Origin: Paraspadella gotoi
Taxonomy: Eukaryota; Chaetognatha
Length of the DNA stretch: 64,000 nt
NCBI GenBank assembly: GCA_051294375.1
Contig: JBJCIZ010000744.1
Span: forward strand, 1,869,252 to 1,933,251
Reading direction: 5' to 3'
In this document: in pieces, positions 1 to 11,342 of the stretch
How positions within the stretch are numbered: the stretch's first letter is position 1
Layout of the letters: every line of letters begins with the position of its first letter
Made by a program: the position numbers and the translations under genes
The notes under the pieces: generated by a model
What the model was told of the DNA's origin: nothing
The model's input: only the letters and a program-made list of their open reading frames with translations
Databases searched by the model: none

Positions 1-718
1 CTCTCTCTCTCTCTCTCTCTCCCTCTCTCGCTCTCTCCTCTCTCCCTCTCTCCTCTCTCTTCTCACCCCTCTCTTTTTAATTACCAATATTTTTTGGGGT
101 TTTCGACTACCCACTCCTTTTCCCACGAAAAGCGGATTTTTTAATCACAAAAAAAGTTGGGATGTTCATTTCTTTTTTTTTTTTAATTGTTTTTATTAGT
201 TTAATATTCGCCGAGACGATAGCGCATCGAAGTCATTCTGTGCCGTCGCTTGTCGCTTTTGTTATCATCTTGCATTTTTAAGATCTTTTTTTGTCAGGAT
301 TTTTTTCAATATAGTTTATTTCTTTCAAAATAATTAATATTTTTTCCGTCAACCAGTATACCTTAATTATACTACACTAAATATATCTTGTCAAAATTAT
401 TTTTGGAATATTTAATTTTTATCCATTTCTATTTTTTCGATCGGAAGCGCCCTTGGCATGAGAGAGAGAGGAGAGGAGAGAGAGAGAGAAGAGAAGAGAG
501 TTGTCTTTTTTTAGGTAAGCTATTAAAAGCAAGAAGATTGCTAAATTCTTTTTTTCATTTTTTGTTGTTAACCTAAAAAAAGGATTACGACAGCATTAGT
601 CGTCGTCGGTCGTCGTCGTCAGTTTGCCAACGATGGTAAAATGCACTTACGCTTTCGGGTTGCATAGCAACGTCTCACGACGCCTCGAAAAGCGGTAGCA
701 ACGCTCGGCGTCGCCCAT
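1..718. repeat. Block A, copy 1
   Basis: This stretch opens with an interrupted (CT)n tract, then carries AT-rich sequence, a GA cluster at about 462-502 and a (GTC)n cluster near 600-640. From about position 61 it recurs in the same order at 10870-11565, with differences that are mostly one-base insertions or deletions. No reading frame here has balanced amino-acid use. The block ends near a damaged RFX-like palindrome at 659-671, which is intact in the second copy. Confidence 0.8.
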
Positions 719-904
719 TTGCTCCGACTAGAGAAGCGAGAGAGGTGGAATGTGAGTGAGAGAAAGAGAGATGTTGTAGATCGCGCGCGGCGATGTATTA
801 TGCCGAACGAATTGTGAGGTTGTAAGAATAAATGAGTGAATAGATAGATGATAATGATTGAAGTGAGAGGTTGGTGTGAGGTGGTAGTAATGTGGTCTGG
901 TTGA
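719..904. other. Short non-repeated segment between block A and block P
   Basis: The sequence leaves its similarity to the second copy of block A at about 718 and is not found again in the window until the CAA tract. It is purine-rich with scattered GAGA words. I see no gene in it. Confidence 0.5.
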
Positions 905-966
905 TAGGTATAACAACAACAACAACAATAACAACAACAACAAAAACAACAACAACAACAACAACA
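905..966. repeat. (CAA)n microsatellite
   Basis: Near-perfect CAA units with a few A or T substitutions. The same tract, more interrupted, lies at about 4150-4215 in the second copy of block P, and related CAA tracts lie at 12365-12420 and 24456-24490 in block C. Confidence 0.9.
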
Positions 967-1063
967 TCTTCTCCCCCGCAAACGGCGTCGTCGATTTAGG
1001 TGAGCGAAACTTTTTTTTTTCTTTCAAACTTTCATCGATTTTTTTTTCGTTTTCGCGACTCCC

Positions 1064-1077
1064 GTTGCCATGGCAAC
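1064..1077. promoter_or_regulatory. Perfect palindromic X-box (RFX-type) motif
   Basis: The word GTTGCCATGGCAAC is a perfect 14-base palindrome and matches the X-box bound by RFX transcription factors, known for control of ciliary genes in animals. The equivalent site in the second copy of block P near 4315 is degraded. Function is inferred from the motif alone. Confidence 0.45.
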
Positions 1078-1170
1078 CGTCGAGAATGACGACGAGATTC
1101 CAGACGTAAACAAACACGAGGTTTTTTTTCTTTCTTTCGCGTTGTTTCTTTTTTAATATTGATAGCGAAG

Positions 1171-1289
<119 letters not shown>

Positions 1290-1479
1290 CGAGACAGACA
1301 GAGAGACAGTTTCCGCGACCCGATTTTCCGATTTCCTCCGACGGACCCGGATGTGGGAAGGACCCGGATGTGGGAAAGCAGGGTTAACAGCAACATCCGC
1401 CGCCGCCGCCGCACCTGGTCTCGTGCGGCGGAGACAGCAGCGACGCCGCGGCAGCGAGCCGACGCTGTCNNNNNNNNNN

Positions 1480-1595
1480 CGATAAATGCGATTGGGACGT
1501 ATTTTTAAATATGTTTCATTCATTTAAAGTTAATAATTGATAACAGTTGCTTAAAGTTCGGTTAAAATAGGATTTTATATGAGAAAGTATATGAT

Positions 1596-1632
<37 letters not shown>
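1480..1632. repeat. Fragment shared with the start of block B
   Basis: The sequence beginning TGCGATTGGGACGT matches the starts of the two block B copies near 5005 and 7720. It then runs into a GA tract that stops at a 25-N gap. It is therefore a third, truncated copy of the block B start. Confidence 0.8.
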
Positions 1633-1657
1633 NNNNNNNNNNNNNNNNNNNNNNNNN
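1633..1657. other. Assembly gap of 25 N
   Basis: Exactly 25 N. Gaps of the same size recur at 7645, 14624, 19935, 23652, 30824, 39329, 53264 and 53553, so this is a placeholder and not a measured distance. Confidence 0.95.
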
Positions 1658-1854
1658 TATTCTTTTTTTCCGCCATATTAAGTTTATTGAGAAATTCTCA
1701 TTTAAATACTATTTAAATTTGCTTATATTTAAAATGTTTGAACAGATTTTGACGTTAAATAAATATAATGATTATCATTCTAAATGTTTTATTTATAGCT
1801 TATTATTTTATTTTGTATATTCATTATGTTTTTCTAGATTAAATTATGTATAAT
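1658..1854. other. AT-rich spacer
   Basis: AT-rich sequence with many stop codons in all frames. I see no gene or repeat unit in it. Confidence 0.6.
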
Positions 1855-2140
1855 ATGTAATGATGTAAAATAATATTGATTAAATAAGATTAATAGTAAA
1901 TATGATATTAAGATTAAGTAAATATGATTAAATTTAAGAATAAAGTAAATATGATTTGACTTTTAAGATTAAAGTAAATATGATTGAATTAAGTTAAAGT
2001 AAATATGATTAAATTAAGATTAAATAAATATTGATTAAATATGATTTAAGTAAATATGATAATTAGATTAAAGTAATATGATTAAATTAAGATTTAAGTA
2101 AATATGATTGAATTAAGAAAAAATAAATATGATTAAATTA
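1855..2140. repeat. AT-rich minisatellite, roughly 23-25 bp unit
   Basis: The words AAGTAAATATGATTAAATTA and close variants recur about ten times head to tail with variable spacing. It occurs only once in this window. Confidence 0.75.
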
Positions 2141-2261
2141 AGTAGTTATCCGAATAATCTTATCAATAAAGAAGCTACTGTTGGCACATTATCAAATTCT
2201 CTTTTTATTTCCATCTCTATCTCTTTCTCTCTTTCTCTCCCTTCGTTTTATTTTCCTTTTT

Positions 2262-2492
2262 TTCTTTTTTTCTCTATTTTTAACTCTCTCATTGTCTTTC
2301 TTCCTATTTTTAACTCTTCTCATTGTCTTTCTTCTCTATTTTTAACTCTCTTATTGTCTTTCTTCTCTATTTTTAACTCGCCCCTTGTCTTTTTCCTCTA
2401 ATTTTTAACTCTTCATTGTCTTTCTTTCTCTATTTTAACTCTCTTTGTCTTTCTTCTCTATTTTAACTCTCTCATTGTCTTTCTTCTCTCCC
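2262..2492. repeat. Pyrimidine minisatellite, about 31-bp unit
   Basis: About seven head-to-tail copies of a unit built on TCTCTATTTTTAACTCTCTC followed by ATTGTCTTTC. Units differ by one or two bases. The open frame across it encodes Phe/Ser/Leu runs and is not considered a gene. Confidence 0.85.
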
Positions 2493-2730
2493 CTCCGCTT
2501 CCCAGAGTCATGTCGAAAGGATCGTTATTACGTTGGTTGAACAAGAGAGATATCAATCTATCACTTTTATTCACAGCGTGAAGTTCACACGTTCGGGGAA
2601 GGATAGGGGGAGGGAGAGAGAGAAGAGAGGAGAGCGAAAGAGAGAGAGAGAAGCCTCTCCTAGGGGCCGGACCTTGACTGTCAGTCGGGGTTATTGACTC
2701 AGAAAAAAAGGTCGGGGGCAAGCAGAAAAT

Positions 2731-2806
<76 letters not shown>

Positions 2807-2900
2807 CTTCCTTGATAGTCCAACACCGGCCTCCCTACCGAGGCCTCGGAAAGGTTTGGAATCCTTGAAAAAAAGAAACTAAAGGACAGAGAGAGAGAGA
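2493..2900. other. Single-copy segment with (CT)n tract
   Basis: Moderately GC-rich sequence that is not repeated elsewhere in the window and is interrupted by a (CT)n tract at about 2733-2812. Frames on both strands are broken or low-complexity. No gene is supported. Confidence 0.5.
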
Positions 2901-3880
2901 GGAGAAAAAAAACAACTAAAGGTTCTCACTGTTTTTTCTAACTTTCAACGAAACTTAACCTTTTGAAAGTTAGTGACTTTCCGACCCCTAATCAACTCAC
3001 TTACTATTACTTAACGAAGTGGACTCCTTTTAAAGTGGGAATAGATAGTTATTTGGTATAAAAATACAACATTTGCATATGTGTACGTTTGCAAGCATTG
3101 AAACTTTCTGCCCCACAAAAAATCTATATTGTCCCAGTCTTTGGCGGGCCCAAGTTGGGTTAAGCATAATAACATTAGATTGCCGCCACTCTTTTCGGAA
3201 GCAACATATATTAATTTTAAATAAAATAAGTTACACCCACAAAATCGTAAATATTTTAAAATTTAATATGTAACACTATTTATATTGAAACATTTGTTTT
3301 GAGAGAAGAAAAATTTGTAGGGGATTTTTTTTTTCTGAAATTAAAAGAGACAATTTGACAATTAAGGACAATAGAAGATTAAAACGATTAAAACGATGAG
3401 TATTGAGCAAGAAAATTGCATAATGGCACTAAAAATAGGTTGGAACAAGGAATTTTTGAAATTTCATGTGAGGACCCAGCAGTTTTAAATCAAGTCGAGT
3501 TCGTTCAATTCACAGAACCTTATTATCCTTCGTATTACAAATATCAGACTCAAAATTACAAATAAATTAATTACATTTACAATAAAACTAAAAGTCACGT
3601 TTCTAATTCCACCCTTTCTTAATTTTGTTTTTCATGTCTCCATCGCCATCTATCGTCGACAGTCAACCATTTCCGCCATCTTGGTTCACTGATTTCAATA
3701 TCATCGAAAATGATATATTCATTAAAATTATCATTATATGATATTATTGATTAAATCTACGACCGCTTGGATCGTTCCTCGGTAAACTTCGATTAACTCA
3801 TCCCTTTACCTTTTTTTCCTTTACTCCTTTTTCCCCCTTTCCCTTAACGTACCTTTGTCTCCACCTTGACTGCTCAAATA
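2901..3880. other. Single-copy AT-rich intergenic segment
   Basis: No long balanced reading frame and no repeat unit. The longest frame (3073-3273) lacks coding features. A CCGCCATCTTGG word near 3674 resembles a YY1 site, but one such match is expected by chance in a window of this size. Confidence 0.5.
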
Positions 3881-3964
3881 ACTTCTATCTCCCTCCACGT
3901 CAACGGGATTTCCGCCCAGCCTCTCAACGCGCCGCTGTCGTAAATTATCCGCTCACGACGCTTT

Positions 3965-4000
3965 ACTCTCTCTCTCCTCTCTCTCTCTCGGCTCTCTCTC

Positions 4001-4062
<62 letters not shown>

Positions 4063-4078
4063 TCTTCTCCCTTCGTGA
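3965..4078. repeat. (CT)n microsatellite
   Basis: Interrupted run of CT with occasional TCC and TTC breaks, immediately upstream of the CAA tract of block P copy 2. Confidence 0.9.
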
Positions 4079-4139
4079 CAATAATCCGTATTCTCTCCAT
4101 CGATTACGTTCGTTTCATCACAACAACCACGACAACACG

Positions 4140-4447
4140 ACGACGGACAACGACAACAACAACAACAACCAATAACAACAAACAACAAAAACCAAACAAG
4201 CAACAACAAACATCTTCTCTCCCCCGGCACAACGGCGTCGTCGATTAGCGTGAGCGAACTTTTTTTTTCTTTCAAACTTTCATCGATTTTTTTTTTTCGT
4301 TTTCGCGACTACCCGTTGCCATTGGCACCGTCGAGAATGACGACGAGATTCCAGCGTAAACAACACGAGGTTTTTTTTCTTTCTTTCGCGTTGTATTCTT
4401 TTTAATATTGATAGCGAGAGAGCTGAAGAGAGAGAGAAGAGAGAGAG

Positions 4448-4486
<39 letters not shown>

Positions 4487-4700
4487 GAGGAGAGAACCGG
4501 AGGACGGACAGAGAGACAGTTTTCCGCGACCCGATGTTCCGTTTCCTCCGACGGGACCCGGATGTGGGAAGACCCGGATGTGGGGAAAGCAGGGGTTAAC
4601 AGCCAACATCCGCCGCCGCCGCCGCACCTGGTCATCGTGCGGCGGAGGACAGCAGCAGGACGCCGCGGCGCGAAGCGACGCTGTCGGGAGGACGCTCTCT
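4140..4700. repeat. Block P, copy 2
   Basis: Matches 900-1470: the CAA tract, the CCCCCGGCACAACGGCGTCG segment, the region of the X-box (here broken by insertions near 4315), the GA tract, the doubled ACCCGGATGTGGG word and the CCG-rich end. It differs from copy 1 mainly by one-base indels. It continues without a gap into 4700-4995, so it shows what lies beyond the 10-N gap at 1470. Confidence 0.8.
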
Positions 4701-4783
4701 CTCGACCGACATTGGCGCCAGACATTCGCTGGCGTTGGAGAACAATTTTTGTCAGGTTGATGGACGTCTCTCTCTCTCTTCTT

Positions 4784-4827
<44 letters not shown>

Positions 4828-4995
4828 AATTTTCGGCGATCGGTGGCGGAACGTCAAGCGGCAGACGTCACTTTGACGTCAGGAGCGCTCGATGTGATTC
4901 AGATTCTGTCCCCATATTGAAAATAAAGGGAAGACAAGAAGATGACGGATGACGAAAGATGACGGACGACGACGGACGAACGGACGACGATGATG
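4700..4995. other. GC-rich continuation of block P with CRE-like sites
   Basis: Present once in the window. It contains a GC-rich stretch, a (CT)n tract at about 4767-4825 and two closely spaced ACGTCA words (4865-4870 and 4876-4881), the second within a perfect palindrome TGACGTCA. It ends in a run of GACGA words before joining block B. The mix of CpG-rich sequence and CRE-like sites is promoter-like, but no transcript or exon can be assigned. Confidence 0.45.
4863..4881. promoter_or_regulatory. Pair of CRE-like sites
   Basis: AGACGTCA at 4863-4870 is followed three bases later by the perfect cAMP-response-element palindrome TGACGTCA at 4874-4881. CREB/ATF factors bind this octamer in animals. 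Only the motif is seen. Confidence 0.35.
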
Positions 4996-5148
4996 GCACG
5001 ATATGCGATTGGGACGTTATTTTTAAATATGTTTCTTCATTTAAAGTTAATAATTGATAACAGTTGCTATTCGGTATAAAATAGGATATATGAGAAAGTA
5101 ATATTTATAAATAAGAGAGAGAGAGAGAGGAAGAGAGAGAGAGATGAC

Positions 5149-5179
<31 letters not shown>

Positions 5180-5183
5180 GAGA

Positions 5184-5219
<36 letters not shown>

Positions 5220-6035
5220 CGCGCGCCATTTCGAACCGGCGTCGTTTTACTTCCGCGCACGAGACAGAGGCGGCGCTCTTTTCAGAAAAAACCGGCGATA
5301 TCCTCGCGGCGTCGGCGCTCGGAAAAATCAAAACGTTGATGGCGACGATAAATTTCGTAGGAGGAAAAGAAAGGGAGAAAGAAAGGAAAAGAAAGGAAAA
5401 GAAAGGAAGATAAAGGAAGAGAATATCCTTGGTTTTTCTTCTCTTTTTATATTTATTACTTTTTTTTTCTTATTGAATTCGATGGAAGGAGATTTTTCTG
5501 GCCGAAGAATTATTTAATATTATTATTATTTAATATTATTTTCGATGTAGTCTGGGATATTTGTGAGAGAAGAAAATGAGGACCAAGTTCACTGGGCATA
5601 GACTTTCGTATGTTCGTGACAAGGAAAGCGCCCTCCTCTCCAGGAATTCTTTGTCTTTTCTCGCTCAATGATGATGGGTTCAAAAACATTTTTAAACCTT
5701 TTTTAAGCTTATTTCTTAATCCATTTTCTCAAGAATACCCATTTAATATTTTTTTTCTTCAAGTAACCCATTAGCTTCAACTGTATTTTACTCGAAAAGA
5801 TACGTAATTATCATTACCTCATCTTTAAAAAAAGTTCCTTAGATTCCAAAGTAATAAAGTAATAAAGTTTTTTTTTTCACATTAACCGGGCAGAGTTTTT
5901 AACATTTTCAAACCTTCGCCATCTCCACGTGTCACTCTGTCTCTACGTGAATCCCTCTCCATTACAAGAGGCGCACGTTTGCTCAATAAATTTAACGGAG
6001 GAGCGCGAGAGGAAAACTGCTTTTCTCCCAAGCAC

Positions 6036-6149
<114 letters not shown>

Positions 6150-6374
6150 TCACCAGTATTCCCGACATCGACTCTCTCGTCTCGCGAATTTCTATCCACA
6201 TGTTCTGTGTTCGGCGATAACTCCTTTTTATTACAAACAGTTGAAAGATTTTCCAATTTAATTTTTTGAGTTTTTTTTTCTTTTTTCGATTCTCGCGTCT
6301 TTTTCAACTCTTTCTTTACGTACATTAATATAGATATATCATAATGTATCATTATATTTATCTATTTATCGTTA

Positions 6375-6755
6375 ACTCTCGGTCTCCATCACATTCTCCC
6401 CCCATCACTTTCTGGATCACGTTTTTTTTCACCTTGTCTTCACGTTTTCTCTCACGTTTTCCATCACGTTCTCCATCACGATCTCCATCACCTTCTCCAT
6501 CACGTTCTCCATCACCTTCTCCATCATGTTTTTTATTCAGTTTTTCATTCTAATCTCCATTAAGATATTCATCAAGTTATCCATCACGTTCTCCATCACG
6601 TTCTCCATCACCTTCTCCATCACCTTCTCCATCACCTTCTCCATCACGTTTTTCATTCAGTTCTTCATTCTAATCTCCTTTAAGATATTCATCAAGTTCT
6701 CCATCACGTTCTCCATCACGTTTTCCATCACTTTACGAGTCACTTTCGGCTGTCA
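6375..6755. repeat. 12-bp minisatellite (TTCTCCATCACG family)
   Basis: Tandem 12-base units alternating TTCTCCATCACG and TTCTCCATCACC. A longer interruption containing ATTAAGATATTCATC (or TTTAAG...) occurs twice, which gives a higher-order pattern. Because the period is a multiple of three, the frames stay open and read as Phe-Ser-Ile-Thr or Ser-Pro-Ser-Arg runs; these are not taken as proteins. A second copy lies at about 9100-9470. Confidence 0.85.
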
Positions 6756-6815
6756 ACTTCTCCGTCACGTTCGCTAATCCGCGTTTCCACGAAGATCCTC
6801 CCTCGTCTCGATTTG

Positions 6816-6873
<58 letters not shown>

Positions 6874-6998
6874 TTTTCCTGGAAGAGAAAAGCCAAGATT
6901 CTGTCTCCCTCTTTTTTGTGAGGGTATAAATTGAAGAAGCTTGAGGTCAGAAAGGTTCTTTGGAGCGAGAGAGAGAGAGGGGGGCGGCAGAGGGGGGT

Positions 6999-7208
6999 AC
7001 TATAAGAGCTTAGTAGGGTGGATGACGGAAAATATCACAGGGCCTTGCTATCGAACCAGAACGACTACACTATAAGAGCTTAGTAGGGTGGATGATGGAA
7101 AATATCAAAGGGCCTCGCTATCGAGCCAGAACGACTACACTATAAGAGCTTAGTAGGGTGGATGACAGAAAATATCACAGGGCCTTGCTATCGAACGACT
7201 GTAGTGGG
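6999..7208. repeat. 70-bp tandem repeat, 3 units
   Basis: Units start at 6999, 7069 and 7139, exactly 70 bases apart. Each begins ACTATAAGAGCTTAGTAGGG, continues through TGGATGACGGAAAATATCAC and ends near AACCAGAACGACTAC. The last unit breaks off into CGACTGTAGTGGGG. The matching array in block B copy 2 has about nine units. Confidence 0.95.
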
Positions 7209-7315
7209 GTGCGGTAGAGGGAAGGAAAAGAAAAGTTTAAAAGAAGGAAAAAACTCAGAGTGGTTTTATCAAGGTGGTGAGTTTAAATGCGGTGTTTTAA
7301 TCGAAAGGCAGCGGT

Positions 7316-7318
<3 letters not shown>

Positions 7319-7362
<44 letters not shown>
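7319..7362. repeat. (GA)n microsatellite
   Basis: Perfect GA run after the 70-bp array. It is shorter and interrupted by ATG in the second copy (about 10509-10545). Confidence 0.9.
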
Positions 7363-7366
<4 letters not shown>

Positions 7367-7608
7367 AGTTTGAAAGGTGAGTTTAAGTTGGGTCACGAGA
7401 TCACCGAAGCTTGTGTATAGAAAATATCTCGTTCGCTAATTTTATATAATGAAATTTTCCTTGCCTAGAAAATGATCAATTTATCAATGGCGCCAACGTT
7501 CAATACGATTGTTGATTTAAAAATATTATGGCCCGATAAAATAATTTAATAAAATTAATCATAGAAAAAAAAATTAATATCGAAGATAAGCGACGGCATT
7601 AAAAACGG

Positions 7609-7644
<36 letters not shown>

Positions 7645-7669
7645 NNNNNNNNNNNNNNNNNNNNNNNNN
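7645..7669. other. Assembly gap of 25 N
   Basis: A 25-N placeholder inside a CT tract. It separates block B copy 1 from copy 2. Confidence 0.95.
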
Positions 7670-8797
7670 ACTGCCATTTTCCACCGATGACGACCGACGA
7701 TGATGGCCCAACGATAATGCGATTTGGGACGTATTTTTAATATGTTTCATCTTCATTTAAAGTTAATAATTGAAACAGGTTGCTTAAAGTTCGGTTAAAA
7801 TTAGGATTTTATATGAGAAAAGTATATTGATAATAAGAGATGAGAGAGAGAGAGAGAGAACGAGAGGAGAGAGGAGGAAGAGAGAGAGAGAAGAGAAGAG
7901 AGAGAGGACGCGCCGGCCATTTCGAACCGGCGTGTCGTTTATTCCGCGCACGAGACAGAGGCGGCGCTCTTTTTCAGAAAAAACCGGCGATATCCTCGCG
8001 GCGTCGGCGGCTCGGATAAAAATCAAAACGTTGATGGCGGACGATAAATTCGTAGGAGGAAAAGGAAAGGAGAAAGAAGGAAAAGAACCAGGAAAAGAAA
8101 GGAAGATAAAGGAAGAGAAATCCTTTGGTTTTTCTTCTCTTTATATTTATTACTTTTTTTTTCTATATTGAATTCCCGATGAAGGGAGATTTTTCTGGCC
8201 GAAGAATTATTTAATTTATTATATTTAAATTATTTTCGATGTAGCTCTTGGATTATTTGTAGAGAGAAGAACAATGAGGACCAAGTTACATGGGCATAGA
8301 CTTTCGTATGTTCCGACGTTGACCACGAAAAGGGGAAAGACCGCCCTCCTCTCCAGGAATTCCCTTTTGTCTTTTCTCGCCTTCAAGTGTATTTCGATTG
8401 GGTTCGAAAAACCATTTAAACCTCTTTTAAGCCTTATTCTACATCATTTTCTTCAAGGAATACCCAGTTAATATTTTTTTCTTCTTCAAGAAAACCCATT
8501 AGGCTTCAAGTTTTTCCGAAAGATACGTAATTATCATTAACCTCATCTTAAAAAAAGTTTCCTTAAGATTCCAAAGTAATAAAGTAATAAAGTTTTTTTT
8601 TTCACATTAACGGGCCAGGTTTTAACAATTTTCAAAACTTCGCCATCTCACGTGTCACTCTGTCTCTACGTGAATCCCTCTCATTTACAAGAGGCGCCAC
8701 ACGTTTGCCTTCAGATAAATTAACGGAGGAGCGCTGAAGAGGAAAACTGCTTTGTCTCCCACAAGCACGTCTCTCTCTCTCTATCTCTCTCTCGTCT

Positions 8798-8828
<31 letters not shown>

Positions 8829-9099
8829 GCTCGCATCACCAGTATTCCGACATTCGACTCTCTCGTCTCGCGAATTTCTATCCACATGTTCTGTGTTCGG
8901 CGATTAACTCACTTCTTTATTACAAACAGTTGAAAAGATTTATCCAATTTAATTTTTTTGAAGTTTTTTTTTCTTTTTTCAGAATTCTTCTCGCGTCGTT
9001 TTTCACCTCTTTCTTTACGTACATTATATATAATATATTCATAACATTGTATCATCCTATATGTTATCTATTTATCGTTAACTCTCCGGCTCTCCCATC

Positions 9100-9470
9100 A
9101 CATTCTCCCCCTGCATCACTTTCTGGACTCCACGTTTTTCTTTCACCTGCCTTCTGTCTTCCACGTTTCTCCTCTCACGTTTCTCCATCACCGTTCTCCA
9201 TCACGATCTCCATCCCTTCTCCATCACGTTCTCCATCACCTTCTCGATCATGTTTTTTATTCAGTTTTTCATTCTAATCTCCATTAAGATATTCATACAA
9301 GTTATCCATCACGTTCTCCATCACGTTTCTCCATCACCTTCTCCATCTACCTTCTCCATCACCTTCTCCATCACGTGTTTTTCATTCAGTTCTTCATTCT
9401 AATCTCCTTTAAGATATTCATCAAGTTCTCCCATCACGTTCTCCATCACGTTTTCCATCACTTTACGAGT
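9100..9470. repeat. 12-bp minisatellite, second copy
   Basis: The same TTCTCCATCACG/C units and the same two longer interruptions as at 6375-6755, with extra one-base indels that break the open frame. Confidence 0.8.
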
Positions 9471-9756
9471 CACTTTCGGCTGTCAACTTCATCCGTCACG
9501 TTCGCTAATACCGCGTTTCCACGAAGATCCTCCCTCGTCTCGATTTGGCGAGAGGAGAGGAGAGAGAGAGAGAGAGAGGGAGAAGAGAAGAAGGAGAGAA
9601 GAGAGAGACTGATGATGAGAGAGATGATTTTCGGAAGAGAAAAGCCAAGATTCTGTCTCCCTCTTTTTTGTGAGGGTATAAATTGAAGAAGCTGAGGTCA
9701 GAAAGGTTCTTTGGAGCGAGCGAGAAGAGAGAGAGGGGGCGGCAGAGGGAGGGTAC

Positions 9757-10395
9757 TATAACGAGGCTTAGTTAGTGAGTGGGATGACGGAAAATATCAC
9801 AGGGCCTTGCTATCGAACCAGAACGACTACAACTATAAGAGCTTAGTAGGGTGGATGACGGAAAATATCACAGGGCCTCGCTATCGAACCAGAAACGACT
9901 ACACTAAAGAGCTTTAGTAGGGTGGATGACAGAAAATATCACAGGGCCTCGCTATCGAGCCAGAACGACTACACTATAAGAGCTTAGTAGGGTGGATGAC
10001 AAGAAAATATCACAGGCCTCGCTATTGAGCTAGAACAACAACACTATAAGAGCTTAGTAGGGTGGATGACGGAAAATATCACAGCGCCCTCGCTATCGAG
10101 CCAGAACGACTACATTATAAAGAGCTTAGTAGGGTGGATGAACGGAAAATATCACAGGGCCTTGCTATCGAACCAGAACGACTACACTATAAGAGCTTAG
10201 ATAGGGTGGATGACTGAAAATATCACAGGGCCTCGCTATCGAACGCAGAACGACTACACTATAAGAGCTTAGTAGGGGTGGATGATGGAAAATATCAAAG
10301 GCCTCGCTATCGGCCAGAACGACTACACTATAAGAGCTTAGTAGGGTGGATGACAGAAAATATCACCAGGGCCTTGCTATATCGAACGACTGTAG
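9757..10395. repeat. 70-bp tandem repeat, about 9 units
   Basis: Copies of the GCTTAGTAGGGTGGATGA core lie near 9765, 9841, 9910, 9980, 10050, 10123, 10193, 10266 and 10335. Units vary at a few positions (AACCAG or AGCCAG; CTTGC or CTCGC; GACGG, GACAG or GATGG). There are no unique spacers between units, so it is not a CRISPR array. Confidence 0.95.
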
Positions 10396-10505
10396 TGGGG
10401 TGCGGTAGAGGACAAGAAAAGAAAAGTTTAAAAGAAGGAAAAAACTCAGAGTGGTTTTATCAAGGTGGTGAGTTTAAATGCGGTGTTTTAATCGAAAGGC
10501 ACGGT

Positions 10506-10544
<39 letters not shown>

Positions 10545-10793
10545 GAGACTGAGTTTGAAAGGTGAGTTTAAGTTGGGTCACGAGCATCACCGAAGCTTGT
10601 GTATAGAAAATATCTCGTTCGCTAATTTTATATAATGAAATTTTCCTTGCCTAGAAAATGATCAATTTATCAATGGCGCCAACGTTCAATACGATTGTTG
10701 ATTTAAAAATATTATGGCCCGATAAAATAATTTAATAAATTAATCATAGAAAAAAAAATTAATATCGAAGATAAGCGACGGCATTAAAAACGG

Positions 10794-10796
<3 letters not shown>

Positions 10797-10830
<34 letters not shown>

Positions 10831-10832
10831 CT

Positions 10833-10870
<38 letters not shown>

Positions 10871-11254
10871 ACCCCCTCTCTTTATTACCAATTTTTGGGG
10901 TTTTCAGACTACCCACTCCTTTTCCCACGAAAGGGAATTTTTAATCACAAAAAAGTTGGGATGTTTCATTTCTTTTTTTTTAATTTTTTTTTTAGATTTT
11001 TAAATTTCCCGCCGAGAGATAGCGCATCGAGTCATTCTGTGCCGTCGCTTGTCGCTTTTGTTATCATCTTGATTTTTAGATCTTTTTTTGGTCAGGATTT
11101 TTTTTCAATATGTTTATTTTTTCAAATAATTAATATTTTTTCCGTCAACCAGTATACTTAAATATACATACACTAAAATATATCTGCAAAAATTATTTTT
11201 GGAATATTTAATTTTTATCATTTTCTATTTTTTCGATCCGGGAAAGCGCCCCTG

Positions 11255-11342
<88 letters not shown>

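Larger units (their letters stand above)
7700..10800. repeat. Block B, copy 2
   Basis: Same order of elements as 5000-7644. The main differences are many one-base indels, a shorter CT tract (8769-8832) and a longer 70-bp array (nine units instead of three). The end, with the word TATCGAAGATAAGCGACGGC, matches 7577-7596. It then leads without a gap into block A copy 2, showing that A follows B. Confidence 0.85.

Noticed and set aside
3670-3690. YY1-like site CCGCCATCTTGG
   Set aside because: A single short motif without promoter context or a second copy; expected by chance.
5220-5340. tRNA gene or SINE head suggested by TTCGAACCGG near 5230 and 7920
   Set aside because: No A-box, no cloverleaf and no CCA-like or acceptor pairing could be drawn around it.
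6344-6777. Phe-Ser-Ile-Thr and Arg-Ser-Pro-Ser repeat proteins
   Set aside because: The 12-bp minisatellite explains them, and the second copy carries frame-breaking indels.
9757-10395. CRISPR-like array
   Set aside because: Units are directly adjacent with no unique spacers, the period is 70 bases, and the context is eukaryotic.
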